Shown here in pieces: positions 27,290 to 35,193 of a DNA stretch of 64,000 nt (position 1 is the stretch's first letter; each line of letters starts with the position of its first letter). The position numbers were made by a program, and so were the translations under genes. The notes beneath the pieces were generated by a model. That model was not told where the DNA came from, ran no database searches, and was given only the letters and a program-made list of their open reading frames with translations. Source of the DNA: QZLE01 sp033852135 (GTDB lineage Bacteria > Pseudomonadota > Gammaproteobacteria > QZLD01); NCBI GenBank assembly GCA_033852135.1, contig JAWSVB010000007.1, positions 62,001-126,000 of the forward strand. Reading direction: 5' to 3'.

Positions 27290-28489
27290 ATGACTAAAGT
27301 AGTGATTACCGCTGCAGCTAGAACTGCGACCGGTGGATTCCAAGGTTCTTTCACTAACGTTTCTGCAGTTGAGCTAGGTACAGCAGCTGTTAAAGAAGCT
27401 ATCTCAAGATCAAAAATTGAGCCAAAAGATGTAAACGAAGTTGTTCTTGGCTGCGTTCTTCAAGCTGGTCTTGGTCAAAATGTTGCTCGCCAGGTTTCTA
27501 TCCACGCTGGAATTCCTGATACTGTTCCTGGAATGACTCTAAACATCGTTTGTGGTTCTGGTCTTCGTTCAGTTTCTCTTGCTGCTCAAATGATTAAAGC
27601 TGGCGATGCTGATTGTATCGTTGCTGGTGGTCTAGAAAACATGACTCAAGCTCCATACACTGTGCCAAAAATGAGACTTGGCGCTAGAATGGGCGATGCT
27701 AAAATGGTTGACGAGATGGTTTACACTGGTCTAACTGAAGTATTCAACAAATACCACATGGGTATCACTGCTGAAAACCTAGTTGAAGAGTTCGACATCA
27801 CTCGTGAAGAGCAAGACGCTTTTGCTCTAAGCTCTCAGGAAAAAGCTAAAGCAGCTATCGAAGGCGGCAAGTTTAAAGAAGAGATCGTTCCTTTCGAAAT
27901 CGTAACTCGTAAAGGCACAACTGTTGTTGACACAGATGAGCATTACAACCCTAAAGCATCTGCTGAAGGTCTTGCTAAATTAAGACCTGCATTCAAAAAA
28001 GATGGTACTGTAACAGCTGGTAACGCTTCTGGTATTAACGACGGTGCTTCTGCAATCGTTGTAATGAGCGAAGCTAAAGCTAAAGAGATTGGCGCTCCTA
28101 TCCTTGCTGAAATCGTTGATTACGGTACAGGCGGTTGTGCTCCTGAAGTTATGGGTTATGGCCCAGTTCCTTCAATCAAAATCGCTCTTGACAGAGCTGG
28201 TCTTTCTCTTGATGACATCGACCTATTCGAACTTAACGAAGCTTTCGCTGCTCAATCTATCGCTGTTGTTAAAGGTCTTGAAAAAGAAGGCATTGGCAAA
28301 GTTGACATGGCTAAAGTTAATGTTAACGGTGGTGCAATCGCTCTTGGTCACCCAATCGGTTCATCTGGCGCTCGTATCCTAACTACACTACTACATGAAA
28401 TGAAAAGATCTGGTAAGAAAACTGGTCTTGCTTCACTTTGTATTGGTGGTGGTATGGGTACTACCCTTATCGTTAAAGCACCAGAATAA
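27290..28489 (+). CDS. Acetyl-CoA C-acetyltransferase (thiolase)
   Basis: This 399-residue cytoplasmic thiolase condenses two acetyl-CoA, or cleaves acetoacetyl-CoA. Catalytic residues are visible: Cys in NIVCGSGLRSV, His in NGGAIALGHPIGSSGAR and Cys in SLCIGGGMGT. Length and sequence fit AtoB/PhaA-type biosynthetic thiolases. The codon use is strikingly biased toward GCT, GTT and CTT compared with its neighbours, as in highly expressed genes. No phaB or phaC is adjacent. A PHA depolymerase lies 33 kb away, so a polyhydroxybutyrate role is possible but unproven. It stands alone with its own terminator. Confidence 0.92.
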   Translation: MTKVVITAAARTATGGFQGSFTNVSAVELGTAAVKEAISRSKIEPKDVNEVVLGCVLQAGLGQNVARQVSIHAGIPDTVPGMTLNIVCGSGLRSVSLAAQMIKAGDADCIVAGGLENMTQAPYTVPKMRLGARMGDAKMVDEMVYTGLTEVFNKYHMGITAENLVEEFDITREEQDAFALSSQEKAKAAIEGGKFKEEIVPFEIVTRKGTTVVDTDEHYNPKASAEGLAKLRPAFKKDGTVTAGNASGINDGASAIVVMSEAKAKEIGAPILAEIVDYGTGGCAPEVMGYGPVPSIKIALDRAGLSLDDIDLFELNEAFAAQSIAVVKGLEKEGIGKVDMAKVNVNGGAIALGHPIGSSGARILTTLLHEMKRSGKKTGLASLCIGGGMGTTLIVKAPE

Positions 28490-28513
28490 GATCATCCATT
28501 GATCTGATTCACT

Positions 28514-28545
28514 GCAATGAGGGCTTTATGCCCTCATTGTTTTTA
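28514..28545 (+). terminator. Intrinsic terminator after thiolase
   Basis: CAATGAGGGC and GCCCTCATTG form a 10-bp stem with a short TTTAT loop region, followed by TTTTT. Confidence 0.92.
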
Positions 28546-28613
28546 TAGCCACAGAGAATTTTATTTGATTAATAATTACCGCTGGCGGTCAAATTTTAAT
28601 AATAAAGTAAAAC

Positions 28614-29030
28614 CTAGTTAATTAGCTCTTTCTTCTGACTTTGAACTTGCACATCTACATTCTGCTCAATCCAAGCTACTGCTGCATCTATGTTCCTAAA
28701 TGTTCTAAACTGTACACTAGATGGAATCAATCTCAATAATGCCATTAAACGACTTTTATGATCCCCAACCTTAGATACATATGCAATATGCTTTAGCCGC
28801 GGATTAGCTAAAATAAATTTCACCACGTGCACTGGTGAAATCGAGTAGTCATGAATATGGTTGGATATATAGCCAATAGCACCAGATATATGTTTATCTG
28901 CTATCTGTTGAATCTGAGCAATTTCATTCTGACCAAAATCAACACCATCATTGATAGTCACAATCAAATAATTTTTGATTATATCGACCTGTGCAAAGTC
29001 AGTTTCAATTCGTTTAGCAGTTATGTCCAT
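28614..29030 (-). CDS. STAS/SpoIIAA-like domain protein
   Basis: This 138-residue cytoplasmic protein has no signal peptide. The pattern of alternating strands and helices (NYLIVTINDGVDFGQNEIAQI, then KHIAYVSKVGDHKSRLMALL, then FRTFRNIDAAVAWIEQ) resembles SpoIIAA-like single-domain proteins. The closing FRTFRNIDAAVAWI is typical of them. Function is not known. It is isolated between two AT-rich gaps. The call rests on secondary-structure pattern and the C-terminal signature only. Confidence 0.45.
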   Translation of the reverse strand: MDITAKRIETDFAQVDIIKNYLIVTINDGVDFGQNEIAQIQQIADKHISGAIGYISNHIHDYSISPVHVVKFILANPRLKHIAYVSKVGDHKSRLMALLRLIPSSVQFRTFRNIDAAVAWIEQNVDVQVQSQKKELIN

Positions 29031-29167
29031 TAAGCTAATTTTTCAGTTTAAGGGGTAATACAAAGTTTAGACCAAAAAACCATAAAAAACCGTTAACTAA
29101 TAATATTTTAGCTATTTAGATATATTTAATATTAAAATAACATGTGGAGGCGCTAAGACGACATCAA

Positions 29168-29401
29168 TTACCCAAATGGATTATAACCTGGCTTCTTATA
29201 TAGCTGCTCCTCGCAATCAAGAATATCAGGCTTGTATACTTCTTCTGCCCAATCATCCTGCTCCACCTCTTCAAACGCAACAGATAATGATGACTCCTTA
29301 CAGCCGCCAATAGCCACCATATCTTTCACAATCGCGTCTGTAATTTTTTGTTTTTGTTCTTCAGATTTTCCCGGCCAAAGTTTGATTATTATATGCGGCA
29401 C
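29168..29401 (-). CDS. Tautomerase family protein (4-oxalocrotonate tautomerase-like)
   Basis: The product is 77 residues, and Pro follows the initiator. That Pro would be the N-terminal catalytic base after Met removal. The segment PHIIIKLWPGKSEEQKQKITDAIVKD has the beta-alpha pattern of the tautomerase fold, similar to E. coli PptA. The start codon is GTG with AAGGTG 8 nt upstream. The substrate is unknown. It stands alone on the minus strand. Confidence 0.85.
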   Translation of the reverse strand: MPHIIIKLWPGKSEEQKQKITDAIVKDMVAIGGCKESSLSVAFEEVEQDDWAEEVYKPDILDCEEQLYKKPGYNPFG

Positions 29402-29424
29402 GTTATTTCACCTTTATTTGAAGT

Positions 29425-29457
29425 ATAAAAAAAGCAGCATATATAAAATATGCCGCT
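29425..29457 (-). terminator. Intrinsic terminator after the fibro-slime gene
   Basis: On the minus strand AGCGGCATAT pairs with ATATGCTGCT with one mismatch and is followed by seven T residues. It lies 32 nt after the stop of the gene at 29489. Confidence 0.75.
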
Positions 29458-29488
29458 CAGAATGATTTAGCTTTTTTTATTATTATAA

Positions 29489-30232
29489 CTAGCCATCAAA
29501 ATAGATTCTAGCAACACCTATACCTAAAAGAGAAAGCCCCAGTAACGCAAGCAACCCAGGTTCAGGGATAGAACTTTCCAGTTGGATAGAGGTATCAATT
29601 CTAAAATTTGATGCTGTTGTATGCCTTTCGGCGAAGAAAAGATCAAAATCATAATCTTCACCAGATACAAGACCAAGAGAATCAAGGCTAACGCCACCAG
29701 ACATTGCCCCATGAACACCACCGAGATCGATAACTAACTGGTCATTTATGAAGACCCAAAGGTCATCATCACCAGTAAAGTTGAAAACCTCTCCACCTTG
29801 ATATGTGAAACTAGTATGCATCTCAAGTGTGAAATGATAGTTATGGCTTCTGCCTTGATTCCCCAAGAGCTGACCATCAATAGGAAAAAAGCTTGAATCT
29901 GAAAATGTATAAACATTTGGGTCTGCAGTAATTGTATTGTCCAATGTTATCGCATAGCTTTGGCTCATGTTTACACCACTAACATCACGATACCACTGGT
30001 CAAAGGCAGCTTGCCCATGGGTTGTTGGATTTCCTGCTAACCCTGTATAAACAGGTTTACCATCTGCGCCTAGTGTAGCTTCAACAATGCCTGGATCGAA
30101 AGCGATTGTACTTTCAAAGTCGGGATGAGAATCATTAAAGTCACGAATGGTTGTATTTAAAGTTATGATGCTAGCAGCAGCTGGAAATGAAACCCCAAGA
30201 GTTATTGCTAATAATAGAGCTTTATTAAACAT
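29489..30232 (-). CDS. Fibro-slime domain protein with PEP-CTERM sorting signal
   Basis: The product is 247 residues. The N-terminal MFNKALLLAITLGVSFPAAAS is a signal peptide. The body contains TIRDFNDSHPDFESTIAFDPGIVEATLG and GEVFNFTGDDDLWVFINDQLVIDLGGVHG; the latter is typical of the fibro-slime (PA14-like, Ca-binding) domain of slime-mould and bacterial surface proteins. The C-terminus IPEPGLLALLGLSLLGIGVAR is a PEP-CTERM tag with a terminal Arg. It implies that an exosortase is encoded elsewhere. The product is probably exported and bound to the surface or matrix. It is a single gene with its own terminator. Confidence 0.85.
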   Translation of the reverse strand: MFNKALLLAITLGVSFPAAASIITLNTTIRDFNDSHPDFESTIAFDPGIVEATLGADGKPVYTGLAGNPTTHGQAAFDQWYRDVSGVNMSQSYAITLDNTITADPNVYTFSDSSFFPIDGQLLGNQGRSHNYHFTLEMHTSFTYQGGEVFNFTGDDDLWVFINDQLVIDLGGVHGAMSGGVSLDSLGLVSGEDYDFDLFFAERHTTASNFRIDTSIQLESSIPEPGLLALLGLSLLGIGVARIYFDG

Positions 30233-30568
30233 ATCACTCTCCTAATTATATTCTCTGGCACGACAAGCCAATATAACGGACCTAATCATTAGGGTTATAT
30301 TTAAAAAAGCAACATAAGGGCCAATTATTACAATATAATGATTTGCTTATAAAAGTTTAATTCTCCACTACTGAGCGACAGTCAGAATGTAAAGATTTTC
30401 AACACTACAGCACTATGACTTTGGTAAATTACCCTTAAATATAAATTTAAACTGTTCTGGTAAGAAAAAACTTAACAACTTGGATGATAATCACAGAAAA
30501 TATAGCCAATACCGTTCTAAGTGCTATATTCTATATACAATAATTAACAATCTTCTTATGGCCTAAAA
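30233..30568. other. Divergent intergenic region with an inverted repeat
   Basis: These 336 AT-rich bases lie between the fibro-slime gene and the kinase-less sensor gene. A perfect 8-bp inverted repeat, AATATAGC (30499-30506) and GCTATATT (30523-30530), lies about 40 nt before the sensor start and could be an operator. There is no reading frame. Confidence 0.4.
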
Positions 30569-31222
30569 ATGATTAAAAAACATTTCATTCTCATTATCGT
30601 TACAGTGACAACTTTTATTGTTTTCGTCACCTATGATGTAAGCTCCTCGTTTCTTAACAAAAAGAGCCTTTCCAACATTGAATCGGTATATTTTCCGGCA
30701 CTTGAAAAGCTTGATGCAACAACAGTAAAAATTGATAAGATAGAAAATCTTTTATTGCAATCCGTTACAACAGGAGATGAATCTCTTATAGGTGATATAA
30801 GGCTACTAAAAAAACAATCAGATTTATCATTATTGGAAATAAAAAAAATAAATCTTTTTTACCAAAATGAAACAGATGAAATCATTAATGAATTCAATCA
30901 GTATATTAATCTTGGGATTATTGCGTCTTCTTCACTTTATCAACATCAGTTTCTTTCACAACCAGATGTGAATTTGAGCCAGCTTAATCAGCAAATATTT
31001 GCCATGAACCAGAGACTTGCCTCTTTACGTAGCAAAATAAATTCTTTTAGAAATGAAATATATAGTAGTTTTACTAATACACTACATACTGCAAACAGCA
31101 GAGCAAATAGAGACCTCAAAATTGAAATTATAAACTCATGTATTGTACTAATAATAATTAGCGTATTGATGTATTTTGTTCACCAATATTTTACAACACT
31201 TAACTACATTAAAAACGCTTAA
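30569..31222 (+). CDS. Kinase-less paralogue of the membrane sensor histidine kinase
   Basis: This 217-residue protein has a membrane helix at about 5-25, a helical periplasmic domain with NIESVYFPALEKLDAT and MNQRLASLRSKI, and a second membrane helix at about 188-208. It ends at NYIKNA. It aligns along its whole length with residues 1-217 of the kinase at 35194-36681 and stops where that protein enters its coiled coil. No kinase sequence remains downstream: the next 110 nt hold no matching frame. It is either a remnant of a duplication or a sensor-only protein that could pair with the full kinase. Confidence 0.65.
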   Translation: MIKKHFILIIVTVTTFIVFVTYDVSSSFLNKKSLSNIESVYFPALEKLDATTVKIDKIENLLLQSVTTGDESLIGDIRLLKKQSDLSLLEIKKINLFYQNETDEIINEFNQYINLGIIASSSLYQHQFLSQPDVNLSQLNQQIFAMNQRLASLRSKINSFRNEIYSSFTNTLHTANSRANRDLKIEIINSCIVLIIISVLMYFVHQYFTTLNYIKNA

Positions 31223-31332
31223 CAATCAGGCATTAAAGATAAATAAACCTTTAATACTGAAGCAACCACCCAGTTAGCAATAACATTTAAACGAATTCTT
31301 TTAGATAAAAACGTATCAAGCTTGTTATATAG

Positions 31333-31770
31333 CTAGTTAACTTTTATCACTTTCACCCTCTTATCAACTTTTTTTGAGTCGATAAAACCAATACCACCGG
31401 ATGTTGAGTTAACCATTTCCAAAAGCTCTTCTGGACTTCTTGCTGACTTAAACATAATTGCCTTTCCAGTAAATACCTGTTTAAGCCAGTATGTCTTAAA
31501 CTGACTTAAACTCTTGTGGATATACTGTTTTAAAAAATATTCCGTTGGTTCTCGATCAGTAAGAATTATTATATTTATCTTTTTCCCATCGTCCCACTTA
31601 GGTAGTTTATTGGTAAAGATAGATTTAATATCACTTGAAGAGATAGAGCTTTCCGCAACATCATGGTTCACAATAATGCTGACCCGCGCCCTAACGGTAA
31701 AAGGCAAGAGCAATAAACAACTTACAAGTAGCAAATAAACTAGTAATTTGTGCTGTTTGGTAATTTTCAT
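31333..31770 (-). CDS. Small PstS-like periplasmic binding-domain protein (copy 1)
   Basis: The product is 145 residues. The signal peptide is HKLLVYLLLVSCLLLLPFTVRA, with cleavage after VRA. The mature part VSIIVNHDVAE..IKSIFTNKLPKWDDGKKINII matches one lobe of PstS-type phosphate-binding proteins (IFTGK-W-DG pattern). At only about 117 mature residues it lacks the second lobe, so classic ABC uptake is unlikely. It follows a porin gene after 18 nt. A near-identical paralogue lies at 33059-33499. The ligand is unknown; phosphate is only suggested by the family. Confidence 0.75.
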   Translation of the reverse strand: MKITKQHKLLVYLLLVSCLLLLPFTVRARVSIIVNHDVAESSISSSDIKSIFTNKLPKWDDGKKINIIILTDREPTEYFLKQYIHKSLSQFKTYWLKQVFTGKAIMFKSARSPEELLEMVNSTSGGIGFIDSKKVDKRVKVIKVN

Positions 31771-31788
31771 ATTAATTCACCCATAGCA

Positions 31789-33003
31789 CTAAAAACTAAA
31801 CGTCGTCTTTAAAGCAATCATATTCCATTTTTGCTTTATGTTTTCATCAGAATTCGCATCACTATATAAACCAGGGGTAGGAAGCCAGCCTGCTCCATCC
31901 ATAATATGGTATTCTGCTTTTACAACCCAATTATCCGTGATATCAAATCGAGTAGACAGAGTTATATCCTTACGCCAAGCCCGAAAATCCACAGCATAAT
32001 TACTTCCATTTTTTTTATCTATATTTTCATAGAACTCAGAGTATCCAGCACCAAACTCAATCAGTTCGTTATACCTATAAGAAGCACTAACATACCAACC
32101 TTCACTATTAGTAATGACAGTGCCTATATCCGGAACAAATGTATTATCACTAAAATCAATATAAGCATCCTGCCTGAATCTCATAAACTCAGAAGCTAAA
32201 ACAAGGTCTCCCCATGTGAATTCTGCAGATAGTACTTGTATTGGATTTAGCTTCACCTTGTCAAAGACAACTGACTCTATAATATTTACATTATCAATCA
32301 CTAGCTTGGCATCAATATAAAAATATGAATATCCAAAACGTAATCCATTTATAGGTGTATTCCAGCGCAAAACCCCACCATAAGCATCACCCGCTGTAAG
32401 ATCACCATTCTCACCACCAAGTGAAATAACATTGTTCTTTACAAGCCTTGACTCATCATCCTCTTCACTTTTCCCTTTATAAACTTCATACTCCATACTA
32501 CCTACATTACCAAGTGGCAACTCACCGTAGATCGAAACCCCATAAAATGCAGAAAAAAACGTATAAAATTCATCGTGATAAACTGCATTAGGCAAAAATA
32601 CGCTTGTACGTAACATATCCACATCCCTGGACTGATTATACAACCCGTATGGTATTCGAACCTTACCAAGCCGCACCCCAAGATATCTATTAAGGTTATA
32701 ATCCCCATACGCATAGCCAAAAGTTAATTTATTATTACCATCTACACCTAAATTACGCGAAAGGATCTGAGCACCAAGACGAATACTATCTGATGCTTGA
32801 TATCCAAGATTCAACCCAAGTTCATTAAAATCAAATGTTCCACCTTTAGTATCTGCAAGGTAGTCATTATGGTTTGTATGAAGATATCCCTGGCTAATAA
32901 AGCCATTAATATTTAATCCATTAAACTCATAGGCATAGCAAACATGCTGAAATAACAGTAGGAAAAAACCAAAAGTAAATATACTCAAATTCTTGCTAAT
33001 CAT
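31789..33003 (-). CDS. Outer-membrane porin (copy 1)
   Basis: This 404-residue protein has a signal peptide (IFTFGFFLLLFQHVCYAYEF). Alternating aromatic/polar strands are typical of 16-stranded barrels, and it ends in WNMIALKTTFSF with the C-terminal Phe needed for outer-membrane insertion. The first 130 residues (NGFISQGYLHTNHNDYL and so on) are almost the same as in the porin at 33518. The later parts diverge, including the external loops. It is translated with the small PstS-like protein that follows. Specificity is unknown. Confidence 0.82.
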   Translation of the reverse strand: MISKNLSIFTFGFFLLLFQHVCYAYEFNGLNINGFISQGYLHTNHNDYLADTKGGTFDFNELGLNLGYQASDSIRLGAQILSRNLGVDGNNKLTFGYAYGDYNLNRYLGVRLGKVRIPYGLYNQSRDVDMLRTSVFLPNAVYHDEFYTFFSAFYGVSIYGELPLGNVGSMEYEVYKGKSEEDDESRLVKNNVISLGGENGDLTAGDAYGGVLRWNTPINGLRFGYSYFYIDAKLVIDNVNIIESVVFDKVKLNPIQVLSAEFTWGDLVLASEFMRFRQDAYIDFSDNTFVPDIGTVITNSEGWYVSASYRYNELIEFGAGYSEFYENIDKKNGSNYAVDFRAWRKDITLSTRFDITDNWVVKAEYHIMDGAGWLPTPGLYSDANSDENIKQKWNMIALKTTFSF

Positions 33004-33058
33004 CTAACCCACAACTTTTCCATAAGATTTTCTGATATATCTTTATTTAATATCTTTA

Positions 33059-33499
33059 TCATTCACTAACAGTAACAACCTTAACTCTTTTATCAATCTT
33101 CGCAGAATCAATAAAACCTATAGCTCCAGGAGTTGTACTAACCTTTTCCAAAAGCTCATCATGAGTGCTTACCGACTTAAACATTATTGCCTTTCCGGTA
33201 AACACTTGTTTAAGCCAATAGGTCCTAAACTGGCTATGACTTTTATGGATATACTGCTTTAAAAAATGCTCTGTTGGCTCTTTATCTTCAAGGATTATTA
33301 TATTTATTTTTTTACCATCGTCCCACTTAGGTAATTTATTGGTAAATATCGATTTAATATCACTTGAAGAGATAGAGTTTTCCGCAACATCATGGTTCAC
33401 AATAATACTGACCTGCGCCCTAACAGTAAAAGGCAAAAGCAATAAACAACTTACAAGTAGTAAATAAACTAGTAATTTGTGCTGTTTGGTAATTTTCAT
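33059..33499 (-). CDS. Small PstS-like periplasmic binding-domain protein (copy 2)
   Basis: The product is 146 residues and paralogous to 31333-31770. The first 70 residues differ at only two positions, while roughly twenty of the last 75 differ, including EDKEPTEHF for TDREPTEYF and THDELLEKVSTTPGAIGF. It has the same signal peptide and the same PstS-like IFTNKLPKWDDGKK segment. It lies 18 nt after the stop of porin copy 2, and that linker is also conserved between copies. It is probably part of one porin-SBP-porin-SBP transcript. Confidence 0.75.
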   Translation of the reverse strand: MKITKQHKLLVYLLLVSCLLLLPFTVRAQVSIIVNHDVAENSISSSDIKSIFTNKLPKWDDGKKINIIILEDKEPTEHFLKQYIHKSHSQFRTYWLKQVFTGKAIMFKSVSTHDELLEKVSTTPGAIGFIDSAKIDKRVKVVTVSE

Positions 33500-33517
33500 A
33501 TTAATTCACCCATAGCA

Positions 33518-34852
33518 CTAAAAACTAAATGCCGTCTTTAAAGCAATCATATTCCATTTTTGCTTTAAATTTTCTGGCAAACCCGCATCATATGAAGAGT
33601 TAGGAGTTGCATTCGCATCGCCGTAGAGCCCATATTCAGGAAGCCAGGCTGCACCATCCATGAAATGGTATTCGGCCTTTACAATCCAATAATCTGTAAT
33701 ATCAAATCGAGCAGAAAAAGTTATATCCTTCAACCAACCGAGAAAATCTGGTCTACCTTGAGCAACAAATACATTTCCTCCTTTGTCTTTATCATCAAAA
33801 TAAAACTCAGAATACGTGATACCAAATTGCATTAAATCGCTATACCTATAAGATGCTCCCAAATAATAACCATAAGGGTCTGGGTCAAAAAAGAAATCTT
33901 CAAAGCCATAAGGGTTTACTGGGTAATCAAATTGAAACTCTATATCAAAAGTCATGTATTCAGCAGAAATCACCAAATCATCATATGTATACTCTAGCGA
34001 CAACACCTGAAATGGGTTTGTTTTATTCTTTGTTTGAATAGTATCGATATATGGAACATCGGTATATTTAAAAGTGCTTTCAGAAAACAACCTGGAATAT
34101 CCCATTCGCAACCCTTGCATTGGTGTATTCCAACGCACGGCAAACCCATAGGTTTTATCACCTTCTGCTTCAGCATCAATATCTCTTCCGTAAATATCAC
34201 CTGCCAAATCAGAATAAGGCGGTCCAGCCCAGACTCCAAGCCTTGATATTCTTCCAAAATCAGCAGATTGATTCTTTACATAATAGGACTCGCTATCTAC
34301 GACCGGTATTCCAGCAAAAAACTCATACTCAATATTCCCAGCAGAATTAACTGGGGTGTTACCGTATAGCAAACCACCATAAAATGCAGAGAAAAATGAA
34401 TACACTTCGTCGTGATAAACTGCGTTAGGTAAAAACACACCTAGCCTTAACATATCTACATCACGGGTCTGGTTATATAGACCCATTGGGATCCGAACCT
34501 TACCTCCACGCAACCCCAAATAGCGATTATATTGGTAATCACCTGATACATACCCGAAAGTAAACTTATTATCCCCATCTACACCTAAGTTACGGGATAG
34601 AATCTGAGCTCCAAATAAAAGACTATCATTTAACTGATAACCAAAGTTAAGCCCCATCTCGTTATAATCGAAAGTTCCACCTTTAGTATCTGCAAGGTAG
34701 TCATTATGGTTTGTATGAAGATATCCCTGGCTAATAAAGCCATTAATATTTATCCCATTATACTCATAGGCATAACACGGTATATTGGCTAAAAATATTA
34801 ACGCACCAAATCCAAGGCTAATTTTAAATTTCAGATCCAATCTGCCACCCAA
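33518..34852 (-). CDS. Outer-membrane porin (copy 2)
   Basis: The product is 444 residues, 40 longer than copy 1, mostly from longer loops in the central part (an insertion with DIYGRDIDAEAEGDKTYGF). It has a signal peptide ending near CYAYEY and the C-terminal KWNMIALKTAFSF. It is the first gene of the minus-strand set and is divergent from the full histidine kinase at 35194, so kinase-dependent control of this set is plausible. The same pattern of a porin followed by a small binding-domain protein is repeated directly downstream. Confidence 0.82.
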   Translation of the reverse strand: MGGRLDLKFKISLGFGALIFLANIPCYAYEYNGININGFISQGYLHTNHNDYLADTKGGTFDYNEMGLNFGYQLNDSLLFGAQILSRNLGVDGDNKFTFGYVSGDYQYNRYLGLRGGKVRIPMGLYNQTRDVDMLRLGVFLPNAVYHDEVYSFFSAFYGGLLYGNTPVNSAGNIEYEFFAGIPVVDSESYYVKNQSADFGRISRLGVWAGPPYSDLAGDIYGRDIDAEAEGDKTYGFAVRWNTPMQGLRMGYSRLFSESTFKYTDVPYIDTIQTKNKTNPFQVLSLEYTYDDLVISAEYMTFDIEFQFDYPVNPYGFEDFFFDPDPYGYYLGASYRYSDLMQFGITYSEFYFDDKDKGGNVFVAQGRPDFLGWLKDITFSARFDITDYWIVKAEYHFMDGAAWLPEYGLYGDANATPNSSYDAGLPENLKQKWNMIALKTAFSF

Positions 34853-35193
34853 TAACTCAATAAATCACTGAACTTAAAATCCATATAAATATTTCTTATG
34901 ACATTTTAAATACTACTCAATTACCAGCAACTAGTTATCAACAATTAACTTAAACCATAGTTCAAATTATTCTAAAATTCATGTTTTAAATCAGTTTAAT
35001 ACTGTTTAATTGAGTATAAATAACCACCCATAATTTTTATGGCTAAATAAAAAGTATCGATTATTGAACTTACGTTATGAGCTTCATTGCTTTATAGGAA
35101 TATTTCGTCTTTACTTTAAGTATGAAAATAATACAGACCTTCGAGTTTTATTTATCAATTAATTTGTGGTTTTTAACATCATAGTGGTTTTAA
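34853..35193. other. Divergent promoter region, porin 2 / histidine kinase
   Basis: This 341-base stretch is very AT-rich and separates two divergent genes, so it must hold both promoters. I could not single out reliable -35/-10 boxes or an operator, and there is no credible reading frame. Confidence 0.4.
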
